Assembly: GCA_963716865.1 (NCBI GenBank)
Contig: CAVQUF010000004.1
Location: 496,001 to 560,000 of the forward strand
Direction: 5' to 3'
Origin: AC-32 sp963716865
GTDB lineage: Bacteria; Actinomycetota; Thermoleophilia; Gaiellales; Gaiellaceae
DNA: 64,000 bases
The notes beneath the pieces are model-generated. The model saw only the letters and a list, made by a program, of their open reading frames with translations. It did not search any database and had not been told where the DNA came from. The translations under genes were made by a program, and so were the position numbers. Below, in pieces: positions 41,765 through 49,412 of this stretch. Position 1 is the stretch's first letter. The number at the start of each line of letters is the position of its first letter.

Positions 41765-42166
41765 GTGTTCGAAGCGTTCCTCGAAAGCGACAAGTGGTTC
41801 CAGATCAGCTACGGCGGCAAGCGGGTCAGGCGCATCGTCAACGATCGCCGCGTCGGCGGCCAGATCTACGAGGACTGGGGCGACGGCACCGGCAAGCTGT
41901 ACGGGACGATCGGGTGGTGGGACCCGCCCGCCGGCTACTCGCAGACGAGCCACATGCTCGGTCAGGGGATCACGCTGGCCCACTTGTACGAGTTCGAGGA
42001 CGCGGGCGAGAAGACGGTTCTCCGCCACGAGTTCAGCGCGTTCGGCCCGATCTCCGACGAGATGGCAGAGGGCATCAACAGCCACGGATCGCTCGAGAGC
42101 TTCGAGGCCCAGCTCCGCTCCTGGATCGAGGAGGGCACGGTCATCCCCCCACCGGACCTCGGCTAG
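41765..42166 (+). CDS. AHSA1/SRPBCC-domain protein; true start unclear
   Basis: A lipocalin-like START/AHSA1 fold: WDPPAGYSQTSHML, LYEFEDAGEKTVLRHEF and the C-terminal ESFEAQLRSWIEEGTVIPPP. Homology clearly extends upstream in the same frame (IPIRHIAFTNEL, FARPREEVFEAF), to about 41705, but the only codon there before the arsR stop is non-initiator. ATG 41701 is one base out of frame; removing one base would give M-IPIRHIAF. The conservative GTG at 41765 is given. Either a one-base error or a new lesion. It pairs with the ArsR-type gene, a common actinobacterial arrangement. Confidence 0.72.
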   Translation: MFEAFLESDKWFQISYGGKRVRRIVNDRRVGGQIYEDWGDGTGKLYGTIGWWDPPAGYSQTSHMLGQGITLAHLYEFEDAGEKTVLRHEFSAFGPISDEMAEGINSHGSLESFEAQLRSWIEEGTVIPPPDLG

Positions 42167-42179
42167 CCGCGGGATCCTC

Positions 42180-42204
42180 ACTTAGCAACAGACTGTTACT
42201 AAGT
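42180..42204. promoter_or_regulatory. 25-bp palindrome, TetR/MarR-like operator
   Basis: ACTTAG-C-AACAG is mirrored by CTGTT-A-CTAAGT around a central A, one mismatch in 12-base arms. It is 62 nt upstream of the xerD-like start. No TetR or MarR gene is in the window. Confidence 0.5.
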
Positions 42205-42266
42205 CAGGCGTCGCGGGTCGGAAATCGGCAGGCCTCTGCGGCTTCGGGGCGAACGAAGAAGGTCCG

Positions 42267-43175
42267 ATGGCCAAGCCACGGCCCGCTCAGGCTGCCCCCG
42301 ATCCCGAGGTCGAGGGGTTTCTCGCGCTGCTCGCCTCCCAGCGGGCCGAGAAGACCGTGGACGCCTACCGCCGCGACCTACGCGCGCTCGGGGACTGGCT
42401 CGGCGGCCCGCCCTCGAGCGCGACCGGCGACGACCTCGAGCGCTGGCTCGCGGAGCTGCGGGCGGCCGGCCTCTCCCCCGCGACGATCGCGCGGCGGGTT
42501 GCGGCCGTGCGCTCGTTCTTCCGCCACCTGATCCTGCTCGGCGTCCGCACCGACAGCCCGGCGGCCGCGCTCGAGCTTCCGCGGCGCCGTCGGCGCCTGC
42601 CGCGCACGCTCTCGCCCGCAGAGGCCCAGCGCCTGATCGAGGCAGCCCCCGGAACGACCCCGCGCTCGCTGCGCGACCGGGCGCTCGTCGAGCTCCTCTA
42701 CGGCGCCGGGCTACGGGTGAGCGAGGCGGTCGGGCTCGGCAAGACCGACGTCGACCTCGAGCGGCGCCTCGTGCGCTGCATCGGCAAGGGGAACAAGGAG
42801 CGGGTCGTGCCGGTCGGCCGCCACGCAACGGACGCTCTCCGCCGCTACCTCGCGCACGGCCGTCCGTTTCTCGACCGCCGGCATCGCCCGGACCTGTTCC
42901 TCAACGCTCAGGGCGGTCCGCTCACGCGCGCGGGCGCGTTCCTGATCCTTCGCAAGCTGGCCGAGCGCGCGGGGCTCGAGCCCGAGCGCGTACACCCGCA
43001 CCTCCTCCGCCACTCGTTCGCCACCCACCTGCTGGAGGGCGGCGCGGACCTGCGCAGCGTGCAGGAGATGCTCGGCCACGCCGACCTCGGAACGACAGAG
43101 CTGTACACGCACGTCAGCGACCGCCGCCGCCGCGACGTCTACTTCCGCAGCCACCCGCACGCAAAACGCCGCTAG
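42267..43175 (+). CDS. xerD: Tyrosine recombinase XerD-type
   Basis: 302 residues, a full-length Xer recombinase. Core-binding domain from FLALLASQRAEKTVDAYRRDL; catalytic Arg in GAGLRVSEAVGL, Lys in GKGNKERVV, HPHLLRHSFATHLLEGG box with His and Arg, His in MLGHADLGTTELYTHV with the nucleophile Tyr. It resolves chromosome dimers at dif with a partner; the shorter 40.5-kb copy may be that partner. The symbol XerD is by length and completeness; XerC cannot be excluded. A palindrome lies upstream, and the downstream gene converges. Confidence 0.92.
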   Translation: MAKPRPAQAAPDPEVEGFLALLASQRAEKTVDAYRRDLRALGDWLGGPPSSATGDDLERWLAELRAAGLSPATIARRVAAVRSFFRHLILLGVRTDSPAAALELPRRRRRLPRTLSPAEAQRLIEAAPGTTPRSLRDRALVELLYGAGLRVSEAVGLGKTDVDLERRLVRCIGKGNKERVVPVGRHATDALRRYLAHGRPFLDRRHRPDLFLNAQGGPLTRAGAFLILRKLAERAGLEPERVHPHLLRHSFATHLLEGGADLRSVQEMLGHADLGTTELYTHVSDRRRRDVYFRSHPHAKRR

Positions 43176-43669
43176 CGGACGTTCGCGCGCTTCTGAAGCG
43201 CCGTGGCGACCTTCGAGGCGGTCTCGCGCAGGTCGCGGTCCTGGTCCTCTTCCTCGGCGATCCCCTGGAGGAGGACGATCGTGTCGCGCTGGGGCGAGCC
43301 GTTGCGCAGGCAGAGGATCGCGAGGCGCCGGACGGCCGCGTTGTCGTCGGCGTTGGCGAGCGTGTGCAGGAGCGGCCGCGCCGCGTTGACCTCGCGCGGG
43401 GCATCCCGCGAGAGGAGCTCCAGCGAGAGCAGCGCCGAGCCGCGACAGGCCGGGCTCTCGTCCTCCAGCCCTCGCCGCAGGAGCTCTGCCTTCTGGCGGA
43501 AGCGGAGCTGCCCGATCGCGCGGTAGGCCACGACCCGCTCCCGGTAGTCGTCCGAGCGCGCCGCCAGCTCGAGCTCCTCGTCCCAGTCGCGCCGGAGGTC
43601 GGCGAGCTCCCGCTCCTTGCCCTGCTTCGCCAGCTCGTCCGCGAGGGCGGCTGCCTCGGCGAGCGTCAC
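43172..43669 (-). CDS. HEAT-like repeat protein
   Basis: 165 residues, all helical. Successive pairs (ERVVAYRAIGQLRFRQKAELLRRGLEDE, CRGSALLSLELLSRD, ARPLLHTLANADDNAAVRRLAILCLRN) look like HEAT or PBS-lyase-type repeats. No signal or catalytic residues. It starts with GTG overlapping the citrate synthase stop (GTGA), so it is co-expressed with gltA. Protein-protein scaffolding is likely; no specific role can be named. Confidence 0.8.
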   Translation of the reverse strand: MTLAEAAALADELAKQGKERELADLRRDWDEELELAARSDDYRERVVAYRAIGQLRFRQKAELLRRGLEDESPACRGSALLSLELLSRDAPREVNAARPLLHTLANADDNAAVRRLAILCLRNGSPQRDTIVLLQGIAEEEDQDRDLRETASKVATALQKRANVR

Positions 43670-44748
43670 ACCGAGGCGAGCGATCGTTCAGCGGGGCCGA
43701 CGTACTCGGCGGACGGCCGGAAGAGCCTCCCGGTGCGCTTCTGCTCGAGGATGTGCGCCGACCAGCCCGCCACGCGCGAGCACGCGAACATCGCCGGCGC
43801 CAGCCCGGGCGGGATCTCGGCGACGTCGAGCACGATCGCCGAGTAGTACTCGACGTTCGTCGCCAGCACACGCTCGGGGTGGCGCTTCTGCAGCGCCTCG
43901 AGCGCGACCCGCTCGAGCTCCTCGGCCACGTCCACGTTCGGAGAGCCGAGCTCCTTCGCCGTACGCTTCAGGATCCGCGAGCGGGGGTCCTCGGCGCGGT
44001 AGATGCGGTGGCCAAAGCCCATGATCCGACCGCCGCTCTCGAGCAGGTCGTCGACGTACTTCTCGGCGTCGCCGGCCGCCGCGACCTCCTCGAGCATCGG
44101 CATCACGTACGCGGGCGCGCCGCCGTGCAGCGGTCCCGAGAGCGCGCCGACCGCCGACGAGAGGGACGCCCCGCAGTCGGCGCCGGTCGAGGCGACGATC
44201 CGGGCGGTGAACGTCGAGGCGTTCAGGCCGTGCTCGGCCGTGCAGATCCAGTAGGTGTCGATCGCGGTCGCATGCCGGGGGTCCGCCTCGCCGCGCCAGC
44301 GCAGCAGAAACTTCTCCGCCGCCGTCTGGCCCTGCGCGACCACGTCGTCCGGGACCGGCTCCTCGTGGCCGTCCGCGACCCGCGCGGAGCGCGCCACGAT
44401 CGACATCATCTGCGCGGAGAGGCGGCCCAGGTCCTCGCGGGCCTGCTCGTCCGAGATCTCGTTCAGCTTGCCGAGCTTCCACACGCCGGAGAGTCGCGCG
44501 GTCTCCGCCTGCAGGTCCGACGGCGCGCTCCCGGTGAGGGCCACGGGCTCGTAGGGCTCCGGATCCGGCATGGCCGAGTTGATGTCGTCGTCGACGAGCA
44601 GGCCCCAGACCTTCTCGTAGGGAACCTTGCCGACGAGCTCCTCGATGTCGATCCCCCGGTAGCGGAGCGAGCCACCCTCGCGGTCAGGCTCGGCGATCTC
44701 CGTCTGGACGGCGACGACCCCCTCGAGCCCAGGCTTGAAATCGTTCAC
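43666..44748 (-). CDS. gltA: Citrate synthase
   Basis: 360 residues from GTG 44748, chosen because LRYRGIDIEEL follows the expected N-terminal strand and TATACA lies 9 nt upstream. Active site: His in EHGLNASTF, His in GFGHRIYR and Asp near the end, with GPLHGGAP contacts. This is the short (type I-like) citrate synthase of actinobacteria. It condenses oxaloacetate and acetyl-CoA. It is divergent from the isocitrate dehydrogenase gene with only 38 bp between starts. Confidence 0.93.
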   Translation of the reverse strand: MNDFKPGLEGVVAVQTEIAEPDREGGSLRYRGIDIEELVGKVPYEKVWGLLVDDDINSAMPDPEPYEPVALTGSAPSDLQAETARLSGVWKLGKLNEISDEQAREDLGRLSAQMMSIVARSARVADGHEEPVPDDVVAQGQTAAEKFLLRWRGEADPRHATAIDTYWICTAEHGLNASTFTARIVASTGADCGASLSSAVGALSGPLHGGAPAYVMPMLEEVAAAGDAEKYVDDLLESGGRIMGFGHRIYRAEDPRSRILKRTAKELGSPNVDVAEELERVALEALQKRHPERVLATNVEYYSAIVLDVAEIPPGLAPAMFACSRVAGWSAHILEQKRTGRLFRPSAEYVGPAERSLASV

Positions 44749-44757
44749 GGCGGGAAA

Positions 44758-44763
44758 TGTATA
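44758..44763 (-). promoter_or_regulatory. -10 box TATACA of citrate synthase gene
   Basis: TATACA on the minus strand lies 9 nt before GTG 44748; it is 9 nt from the opposing -10 box of the isocitrate dehydrogenase gene. Confidence 0.5.
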
Positions 44764-44772
44764 GACCTCCGC

Positions 44773-44778
44773 TAGAGT
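44773..44778 (+). promoter_or_regulatory. -10 box TAGAGT of isocitrate dehydrogenase gene
   Basis: TAGAGT lies 8 nt before GTG 44787. Opposing promoters in 38 bp cannot both be occupied by polymerase. Confidence 0.5.
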
Positions 44779-44786
44779 CAGGCGCC

Positions 44787-45875
44787 GTGGCTCATGAGGT
44801 AACGCTGATCCCCGGCGACGGCACCGGGCCCGAGTTGACCGAGGCCACGCGCCGGGTTCTCGAGGCAACCGGCGTCGAGTTCGACTGGGACGTCCAGGAC
44901 GCCGGCGCCGACGTGATGGACCGGTTTGCCGGAAACCCGCTGCCCGACCACGTCCTCGACTCGATCGTTCGCACCGGAGTGGCTCTCAAGGGGCCGATCA
45001 CGACCCCGGTCGGCGGCGGCTTCCGCTCCGTCAACGTCACGCTGCGCAAGGCGCTCGACCTCTACGGGCAGGTCCGTCCGTGCAAGAGCTACCCCGGCGT
45101 CCGCTCGCGCTACGAGAACGTCGACCTGATCATCGTCCGCGAGGCGACCGAGGACCTGTACGCCGGGATCGAGTACGAGGAGGGCTCGGCGGAGGCGATC
45201 GAGCTGGCGAACTGGGTCGAGGCCAGAGGAGGCCTCGTCCCGCCGGGCTCGGGGATCTCGATCAAGCCGCTCTCGATCGACGGCACGCGCCGGATCGCCG
45301 AATTCGCGTTCGACCACGCGCGGCGGAACGGCCGCCGCAAGGTGACGGCCGTGCACAAGGCGAACATCATGAAGTTCTCGGACGGCCTCTTTCTCAGGGT
45401 CGCGCGCGAGGTCGCCGAGGAGAACACCGACCTCGAGTTCGAGGACCGGATCGTCGACAACCTCTGCATGCAGCTCGTCCAGCGGCCGGAGGAGTACGAC
45501 GTGCTCCTGCTCCCGAACCTCTACGGCGACATCGTTTCGGACCTCGCCGCAGGGCTGATCGGCGGGCTCGGCCTCGCGCCCGGCGCCAACTTCGGCACGC
45601 ACGCCGCCGTCTTCGAGCCGACACACGGCTCGGCGCCCAAGTACGCGGGCCAGAACAAGGTCAACCCGATGGCGATGATGCTCTCGGGGATGCTCATGCT
45701 CCGACACCTCGACGAGCGGGAAGCCGCCGACCGCCTCGAGGAGGCGATCGCCGGGGTGATCAGCGAGGGCAGAAGCGTTACCTACGACATGAAGCCGACC
45801 CGCGACGACCCGACCGCAGTCGGCACCAGCGAGGTCGCGGACGCGATCATCGACGCGATGGGAGCGTGGGTGTGA
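44787..45875 (+). CDS. Isocitrate/isopropylmalate dehydrogenase family, probable NAD-dependent isocitrate dehydrogenase
   Basis: 362 residues. IPGDGTGPEL near the start, SVNVTLRKALDLYGQVRPCKS (the isocitrate-type loop with Ser and Arg), YEEGSAEAIEL region, the NLYGDIVSDLAAGLIGGLGLAPGAN metal/NAD motif and EPTHGSAPKYAGQ. Sequence near the cofactor pocket (EPTHGSAP) suggests NAD rather than NADP, which remains inference. Its position beside citrate synthase and malate dehydrogenase makes isocitrate the natural substrate, though homoisocitrate or isopropylmalate cannot be excluded. GTG 44787 was chosen over ATG 44757. It overlaps mdh by 4 nt. Confidence 0.9.
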   Translation: MAHEVTLIPGDGTGPELTEATRRVLEATGVEFDWDVQDAGADVMDRFAGNPLPDHVLDSIVRTGVALKGPITTPVGGGFRSVNVTLRKALDLYGQVRPCKSYPGVRSRYENVDLIIVREATEDLYAGIEYEEGSAEAIELANWVEARGGLVPPGSGISIKPLSIDGTRRIAEFAFDHARRNGRRKVTAVHKANIMKFSDGLFLRVAREVAEENTDLEFEDRIVDNLCMQLVQRPEEYDVLLLPNLYGDIVSDLAAGLIGGLGLAPGANFGTHAAVFEPTHGSAPKYAGQNKVNPMAMMLSGMLMLRHLDEREAADRLEEAIAGVISEGRSVTYDMKPTRDDPTAVGTSEVADAIIDAMGAWV

Positions 45876-46804
45876 GCCGCCGCAAGGTGACCGTCGTGGG
45901 CGCGGGCAACGTCGGCGCGACGTGCGCACAGGTGCTCGCGACGCGCGACTACGCCGACGTCGTCCTCGTCGACATCGTGGAGAACCTGCCCCAGGGCAAG
46001 GCGCTTGACGTCAACCAGATGGGCGCCGTCCTCGGGTACGAGCCGAACGTGGTCGGATCGAACGGCTACGAGGACACAGCCGGCTCGGACGTGGTCGTGA
46101 TCACGGCCGGCGTGCCGCGAAAGCCTGGCATGAGCCGCGACGACCTCGTCGCGACGAACGAGAAGATCGTGGGGTCGGTGACCGATCAAGTCGCGTCGCA
46201 GTCGCCCGAAGCCGTGCTGATCGTCGTCTCAAATCCGCTCGACGCCATGTGTCACGTCGCCAAGAACGTCTCGACGTGGCCGAAGGAACGGGTCTTCGGG
46301 ATGGCCGGGATCCTCGACACGGCGCGCTTCTCGACCTTCATTGCCTGGGAGACCGGATCGTCGGTCAAGGACGTGACCGCGATGGTGCTGGGCGGCCACG
46401 GCGACCAGATGGTGCCGGTCGTGTCGGCGACGACGGTCGGCGGGATCCCACTGCGGAAGCTCGTGCCGGAGGATCGGATCGCCGCGATGGTCGAGCGCAC
46501 TGCGAAGGGTGGCGGCGAGATCGTCGAGCTGCTGGGCACATCGGCTTGGTACGCGCCAGGCGCGGCCGCCGCGCAGATGGTCGACGCGGTGATGCTCGAC
46601 GAGCACCGTGTCCTGCCCTGCACCGCTTACCTCGAGGGCGAGTACGGGATCGACGGGCTCTACATGGGCGTGCCCGTGAAGCTCGGCGCCGACGGGATCG
46701 AGCAGATCGTCGAGCTCGACCTGAGCGACGACGAGCGCTCGGCGCTCGAAACGTCGGCCGCCGCCGTGCAAGAGGTCGTCGGCGTGCTCGGCAGCGCCGC
46801 GTAG
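45872..46804 (+). CDS. mdh: Malate dehydrogenase (LDH-like type)
   Basis: 310 residues. NAD-binding VTVVGAGNVGATCA, mobile-loop GVPRKPGMSRDDL with two arginines (the PRKPG Arg selects malate rather than lactate), catalytic pair Asp/Arg in GMAGILDTARF and His in VLGGHGDQMVP. It oxidises malate to oxaloacetate, closing the TCA cycle. GTG start overlaps the isocitrate dehydrogenase stop. Terminates near a palindrome at 46903-46920. Confidence 0.94.
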   Translation: MSRRKVTVVGAGNVGATCAQVLATRDYADVVLVDIVENLPQGKALDVNQMGAVLGYEPNVVGSNGYEDTAGSDVVVITAGVPRKPGMSRDDLVATNEKIVGSVTDQVASQSPEAVLIVVSNPLDAMCHVAKNVSTWPKERVFGMAGILDTARFSTFIAWETGSSVKDVTAMVLGGHGDQMVPVVSATTVGGIPLRKLVPEDRIAAMVERTAKGGGEIVELLGTSAWYAPGAAAAQMVDAVMLDEHRVLPCTAYLEGEYGIDGLYMGVPVKLGADGIEQIVELDLSDDERSALETSAAAVQEVVGVLGSAA

Positions 46805-46902
46805 TCGGGTGTGGACGGATCGACACCGATCCGGCACAGGCCCGGCACAGACCTGCGGCAAAGTGAGCGGTACGCTCTCAGCGGGCGGCGGGTGGACTCT
46901 CC

Positions 46903-46920
46903 TCCCCACCCGGGTGGGGA
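46903..46920. repeat. 18-bp perfect palindrome TCCCCACCCGGGTGGGGA
   Basis: A perfect palindrome about 100 nt after mdh and 46 nt before the SDR start. It may be a terminator hairpin or an operator; the intergenic region has nothing else. Confidence 0.55.
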
Positions 46921-46965
46921 CGCGCGCGTGAACATTCAACGGACGGCGAGCGAGGTTCGGAGGAC

Positions 46966-47709
46966 ATGGAGCTCAGGCTAGAAGCCTGCACCGCAATCGT
47001 CTGCGGCGCGTCCTCGGGCATGGGGCTCGCGATCGCCGAGGCCCTCGCCGCCGAGGGCGCAAACGTGGCGATGTTCGCGCGCCGGCGAGAGCTGCTCGAG
47101 CGTGAGGCTGAACGGCTCGGCGCCCTCGCCGTTCGCGGCGACCTCACGAACCCAGCCGACCTGACGCGCCTCGTCGACCGCACGATCGAGGCCTTTGGCG
47201 GGCTCGACATCCTCGTCAACAACGGCGGCGGCCCGCCGCGAAGGCCCGCGACCGGCCTCCGCGACGAGCAGGTCGAGCAGGCCGTCGAGCTGCTGCTGCT
47301 CTCGGCCGTCCGCCTGACCGGACTCTGCCTCCCCCACCTCGAGGGCAGCGGGCGCGGGCGCGTGATCAACATCACGTCAAGCTCGGTGCGCGAGCCAATC
47401 GACAACCTCGCGCTCTCCAACACCGTCCGCCCGGGCGTGATCGGCTGGGCGAAGACGCTCGCCCGAGAGGTCGGCCCGAAGAAGATCACCGTGAACTCGA
47501 TCGCGCCCGGCCAGATCGAGACCGAGCGGCTCTCGGAGGTCTACGACGGCGAGCCTCCGCCCGAGGCCCTAGAGCGCATCCCGCTGCGACGCTTCGGCAC
47601 ACCGCGCGAGGTGGCGCAGGTCGTTTGCTTCCTCGCGTCGGATGCCGCCAGCTACGTGACCGGCACCGTGATCCCGGTCGACGGCGGGCTGACGCGGGGC
47701 CTGCTTTGA
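46966..47709 (+). CDS. SDR-family oxidoreductase lacking the usual YxxxK catalytic pair
   Basis: 247 residues. Classic SDR NAD(P) motif CGASSGMGLAIAEAL, NNGG (normally NNAG), the SSS segment of the catalytic serine and the C-terminal ASDAASYVTGTVIPVDGG. The region where YxxxK should lie reads LALSNTVRPGVIGWAKTLA, so the Tyr and Lys are missing. This matches a subgroup of SDRs with ALSN/VLSN here. Catalysis, if any, differs from normal SDRs; the substrate is unknown. A GGAGG ribosome site precedes the ATG. The stop overlaps the next gene (TTGA). Confidence 0.88.
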   Translation: MELRLEACTAIVCGASSGMGLAIAEALAAEGANVAMFARRRELLEREAERLGALAVRGDLTNPADLTRLVDRTIEAFGGLDILVNNGGGPPRRPATGLRDEQVEQAVELLLLSAVRLTGLCLPHLEGSGRGRVINITSSSVREPIDNLALSNTVRPGVIGWAKTLAREVGPKKITVNSIAPGQIETERLSEVYDGEPPPEALERIPLRRFGTPREVAQVVCFLASDAASYVTGTVIPVDGGLTRGLL

Positions 47710-48743
47710 CGAACGCCGAGCCGCCAGCCCCATCCTCGCGGCTGAGATGGTTCTCGCCCACCCGGCTCGCCGCGCTGGGGCTGATCATCCTCGTGTCGGT
47801 GCTGCTCGTGCTCTGGATCGCGCCGGCCCACGGCTACCAGATCCAGTTCGTCGATCGCGCCCACCCGGTCGCGCCCCTCGTCGGCCTCAGAGGAGAGCGG
47901 CCGTCCCGCAGCAAGGGCGCGATCTACTTCGTCGACGTTCCCTACCGCCCGGCCAGACTGATCGAGCGGCTTCTCCCCTGGGCCCGGCCGGACGGCTCCT
48001 CGCTCGTCACCGCTCCGGACATCAGCTCCTCGCTGGACCAGCGACTCGGGCTGCAGGAGATGTCCGACTCGCAGAAGATCGCGCCCTACGTCGCCCTCAA
48101 GCTCCTGGGATACAAGGTGAGCGCGCGGAGCGGAGGGGTGACCGTCCTCGCAGTCGAGCCTCACACGCCCGCTGCGAAGGTGATCGAGCCGGGGGACGTG
48201 ATCATCTCGGTCAACGGCCGGGCCGTGAGGACGATTGCCGAGCTGCGCGGGCTGCTCTCGAGCAAACACCCCGGCGACCGCGTCACGATCCGCTATCGCC
48301 GGGACGGGAGGGCCAGGACGGCAACGCTGACGACCGCGGCGGACCCCACCAACCCCAAGCGCGCGATCATCGGCGTGACTGCGCTGGACGACCTCCAGGT
48401 CAAGCTGCCGTTTCCGGTCCGGATCGACACCGGAAACATCGGTGGCCCCTCGGCGGGGCTCGCGTTCGCCCTCGACATCCTCCAGGAGCTCGGCCGTGAC
48501 GTCGCCCACGGGCGCAAGGTCGCAGCGACCGGCGAGCTCGCTCTCAACGGCCAGGTCCTTCCGATCGGCGGCGTGAAGCAAAAGACGCTCGGCGCGCGCA
48601 GGGCGGGTGTGGATGTCTTCCTTGTGCCTGCCGGGGAGAACGCACAGGAGGCGAGACGCTACGCGGACGGGCTCCGCATCATCCCTGTGGAAAACCTTCC
48701 ACAGGCGTTGCGCGCGTTGGCAACCCTCGGCCCGAAAGCGTGA
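47706..48743 (+). CDS. Membrane-anchored PDZ-Lon-like protease (YlbL/S16 type)
   Basis: 345 residues. TM helix at about 18-40, PDZ domain at about 140-210 (VLAVEPHTPAAKVIEPGDVIISVNGRAV) and Lon-type protease domain from about 230. Catalytic Ser lies in GGPSAGLAFALDIL and Lys in PIGGVKQKTLGARRAG. The TTG start overlaps the SDR stop. These proteases act on the outer face of the membrane and in Bacillus relate to cell-division control. The C-terminus (RRYADGLRIIPVENLPQAL) is typical. Confidence 0.92.
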   Translation: MTNAEPPAPSSRLRWFSPTRLAALGLIILVSVLLVLWIAPAHGYQIQFVDRAHPVAPLVGLRGERPSRSKGAIYFVDVPYRPARLIERLLPWARPDGSSLVTAPDISSSLDQRLGLQEMSDSQKIAPYVALKLLGYKVSARSGGVTVLAVEPHTPAAKVIEPGDVIISVNGRAVRTIAELRGLLSSKHPGDRVTIRYRRDGRARTATLTTAADPTNPKRAIIGVTALDDLQVKLPFPVRIDTGNIGGPSAGLAFALDILQELGRDVAHGRKVAATGELALNGQVLPIGGVKQKTLGARRAGVDVFLVPAGENAQEARRYADGLRIIPVENLPQALRALATLGPKA

Positions 48744-48809
48744 AGAACAGGCAGTTTTTGGCTCCCCTGAAACCGCCGGAAATTGCATTGTTTTCTCCAC
48801 AGGCAAGCC

Positions 48810-48837
48810 TTGCAACTGATCCCGGGACGCCTATAGT
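48810..48837 (+). promoter_or_regulatory. Sigma-70-type promoter
   Basis: TTGCAA (48810-48815), a 16-nt spacer and TATAGT (48832-48837) form a good promoter driving the Cys-rich small gene. It is the best -35/-10 pair I saw. Confidence 0.65.
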
Positions 48838-48880
48838 CCTGCCTTGTCCAAGGGGAGCTTGTAAGGGAGCGGGGACGAAG

Positions 48881-49063
48881 ATCAGCAAGAACATCAAACC
48901 AACCTGCGAGGATTGCTACTTCCGCCGATCGGGCTTGTGCGCCCTCTCGCCCGAAGAGCCGTGCCCGACGTTCCGCCTCCACAGCCGCGGCTCGCTCGCC
49001 CCGCCGCGCCAGCCCCGGCTGATCCCCCGGCCGCTTACGGGTAACTCGCAGGCCGCGGCCTAG
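48881..49063 (+). CDS. Small Cys-rich protein, start codon uncertain
   Basis: The conserved part reads NIKPTCEDCYFRRSGLCALS, then EEPCPTFR, giving a CxxC...C...C pattern typical of a structural zinc or iron site, then a basic Pro-rich tail. The frame has no ATG, GTG or TTG between the promoter (48810-48837) and this segment. The nearest candidate is ATC 48881 behind an AGGGAGCGGGG stretch, suggesting an unusual start or a one-base error. An in-frame GTG at 48740 lies before the promoter. A similar small protein may be widespread in Thermoleophilia; its function is unknown. Confidence 0.55.
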   Translation: MSKNIKPTCEDCYFRRSGLCALSPEEPCPTFRLHSRGSLAPPRQPRLIPRPLTGNSQAAA

Positions 49064-49082
49064 ACGCCGGCTGATCACGGTT

Positions 49083-49088
49083 TAGGCT
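49083..49088 (+). promoter_or_regulatory. -10 box TAGGCT of LapA-domain gene
   Basis: TAGGCT is 6 nt before GTG 49095. Confidence 0.45.
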
Positions 49089-49094
49089 TGGGCC

Positions 49095-49412
49095 GTGCCC
49101 GAGTTCGATGACGGCCACGAGGAACACGCGCCGCAGCAGGAGCGACCTCACGACGAGACGACGCGCGAGACGGCGCCCGCGGAGCGGCGGGTTCACGAGT
49201 CGCGCCTCTACTTCAAGCTCGTGCTCCTGCTGGCGGGGATCGCGTACGTGATCGCCTTCGCGCTCCAGAACAACGACCAGGTCGACGTCGACTTCGTGTT
49301 TGCCACCACGGAGATCTCGCTGACCTGGGTGATCCTGATCTGCCTCGCGATCGGGCTGCTCGGCGGGGTGCTCCTATCCCAGCTCTACCGCCGCCGGCGA
49401 CGCGGCCACTAG
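49095..49412 (+). CDS. LapA (DUF1049) domain membrane protein
   Basis: 105 residues. A charged N-terminus of about 35 residues, then two membrane helices (KLVLLLAGIAYVIAFALQN and LTWVILICLAIGLLGGVLL) with the LapA-type ALQNNDQVDVDFVF link and a basic tail. LapA-domain proteins of this kind sit in the inner membrane and are associated with envelope assembly in other bacteria. The role in an actinobacterium is unknown. Its end overlaps the convergent aminotransferase gene by 39 bp. Confidence 0.85.
   Translation: MPEFDDGHEEHAPQQERPHDETTRETAPAERRVHESRLYFKLVLLLAGIAYVIAFALQNNDQVDVDFVFATTEISLTWVILICLAIGLLGGVLLSQLYRRRRRGH

Noticed and set aside
40127..42181. Long minus-strand frame across xer and arsR genes
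   Set aside because: Shadow of the plus-strand recombinase and regulator genes; no motif is seen.
41347..42531. Long frame with ATG 41701 across the AHSA1 gene
   Set aside because: Its translation is Arg/Pro-rich and without domain; the SRPBCC motifs lie in the frame of GTG 41765.
40501..43175. Integron or prophage based on two tyrosine recombinases
   Set aside because: Both look like Xer housekeeping enzymes; no attC sites, cassette genes, phage genes or integration at a tRNA were seen.
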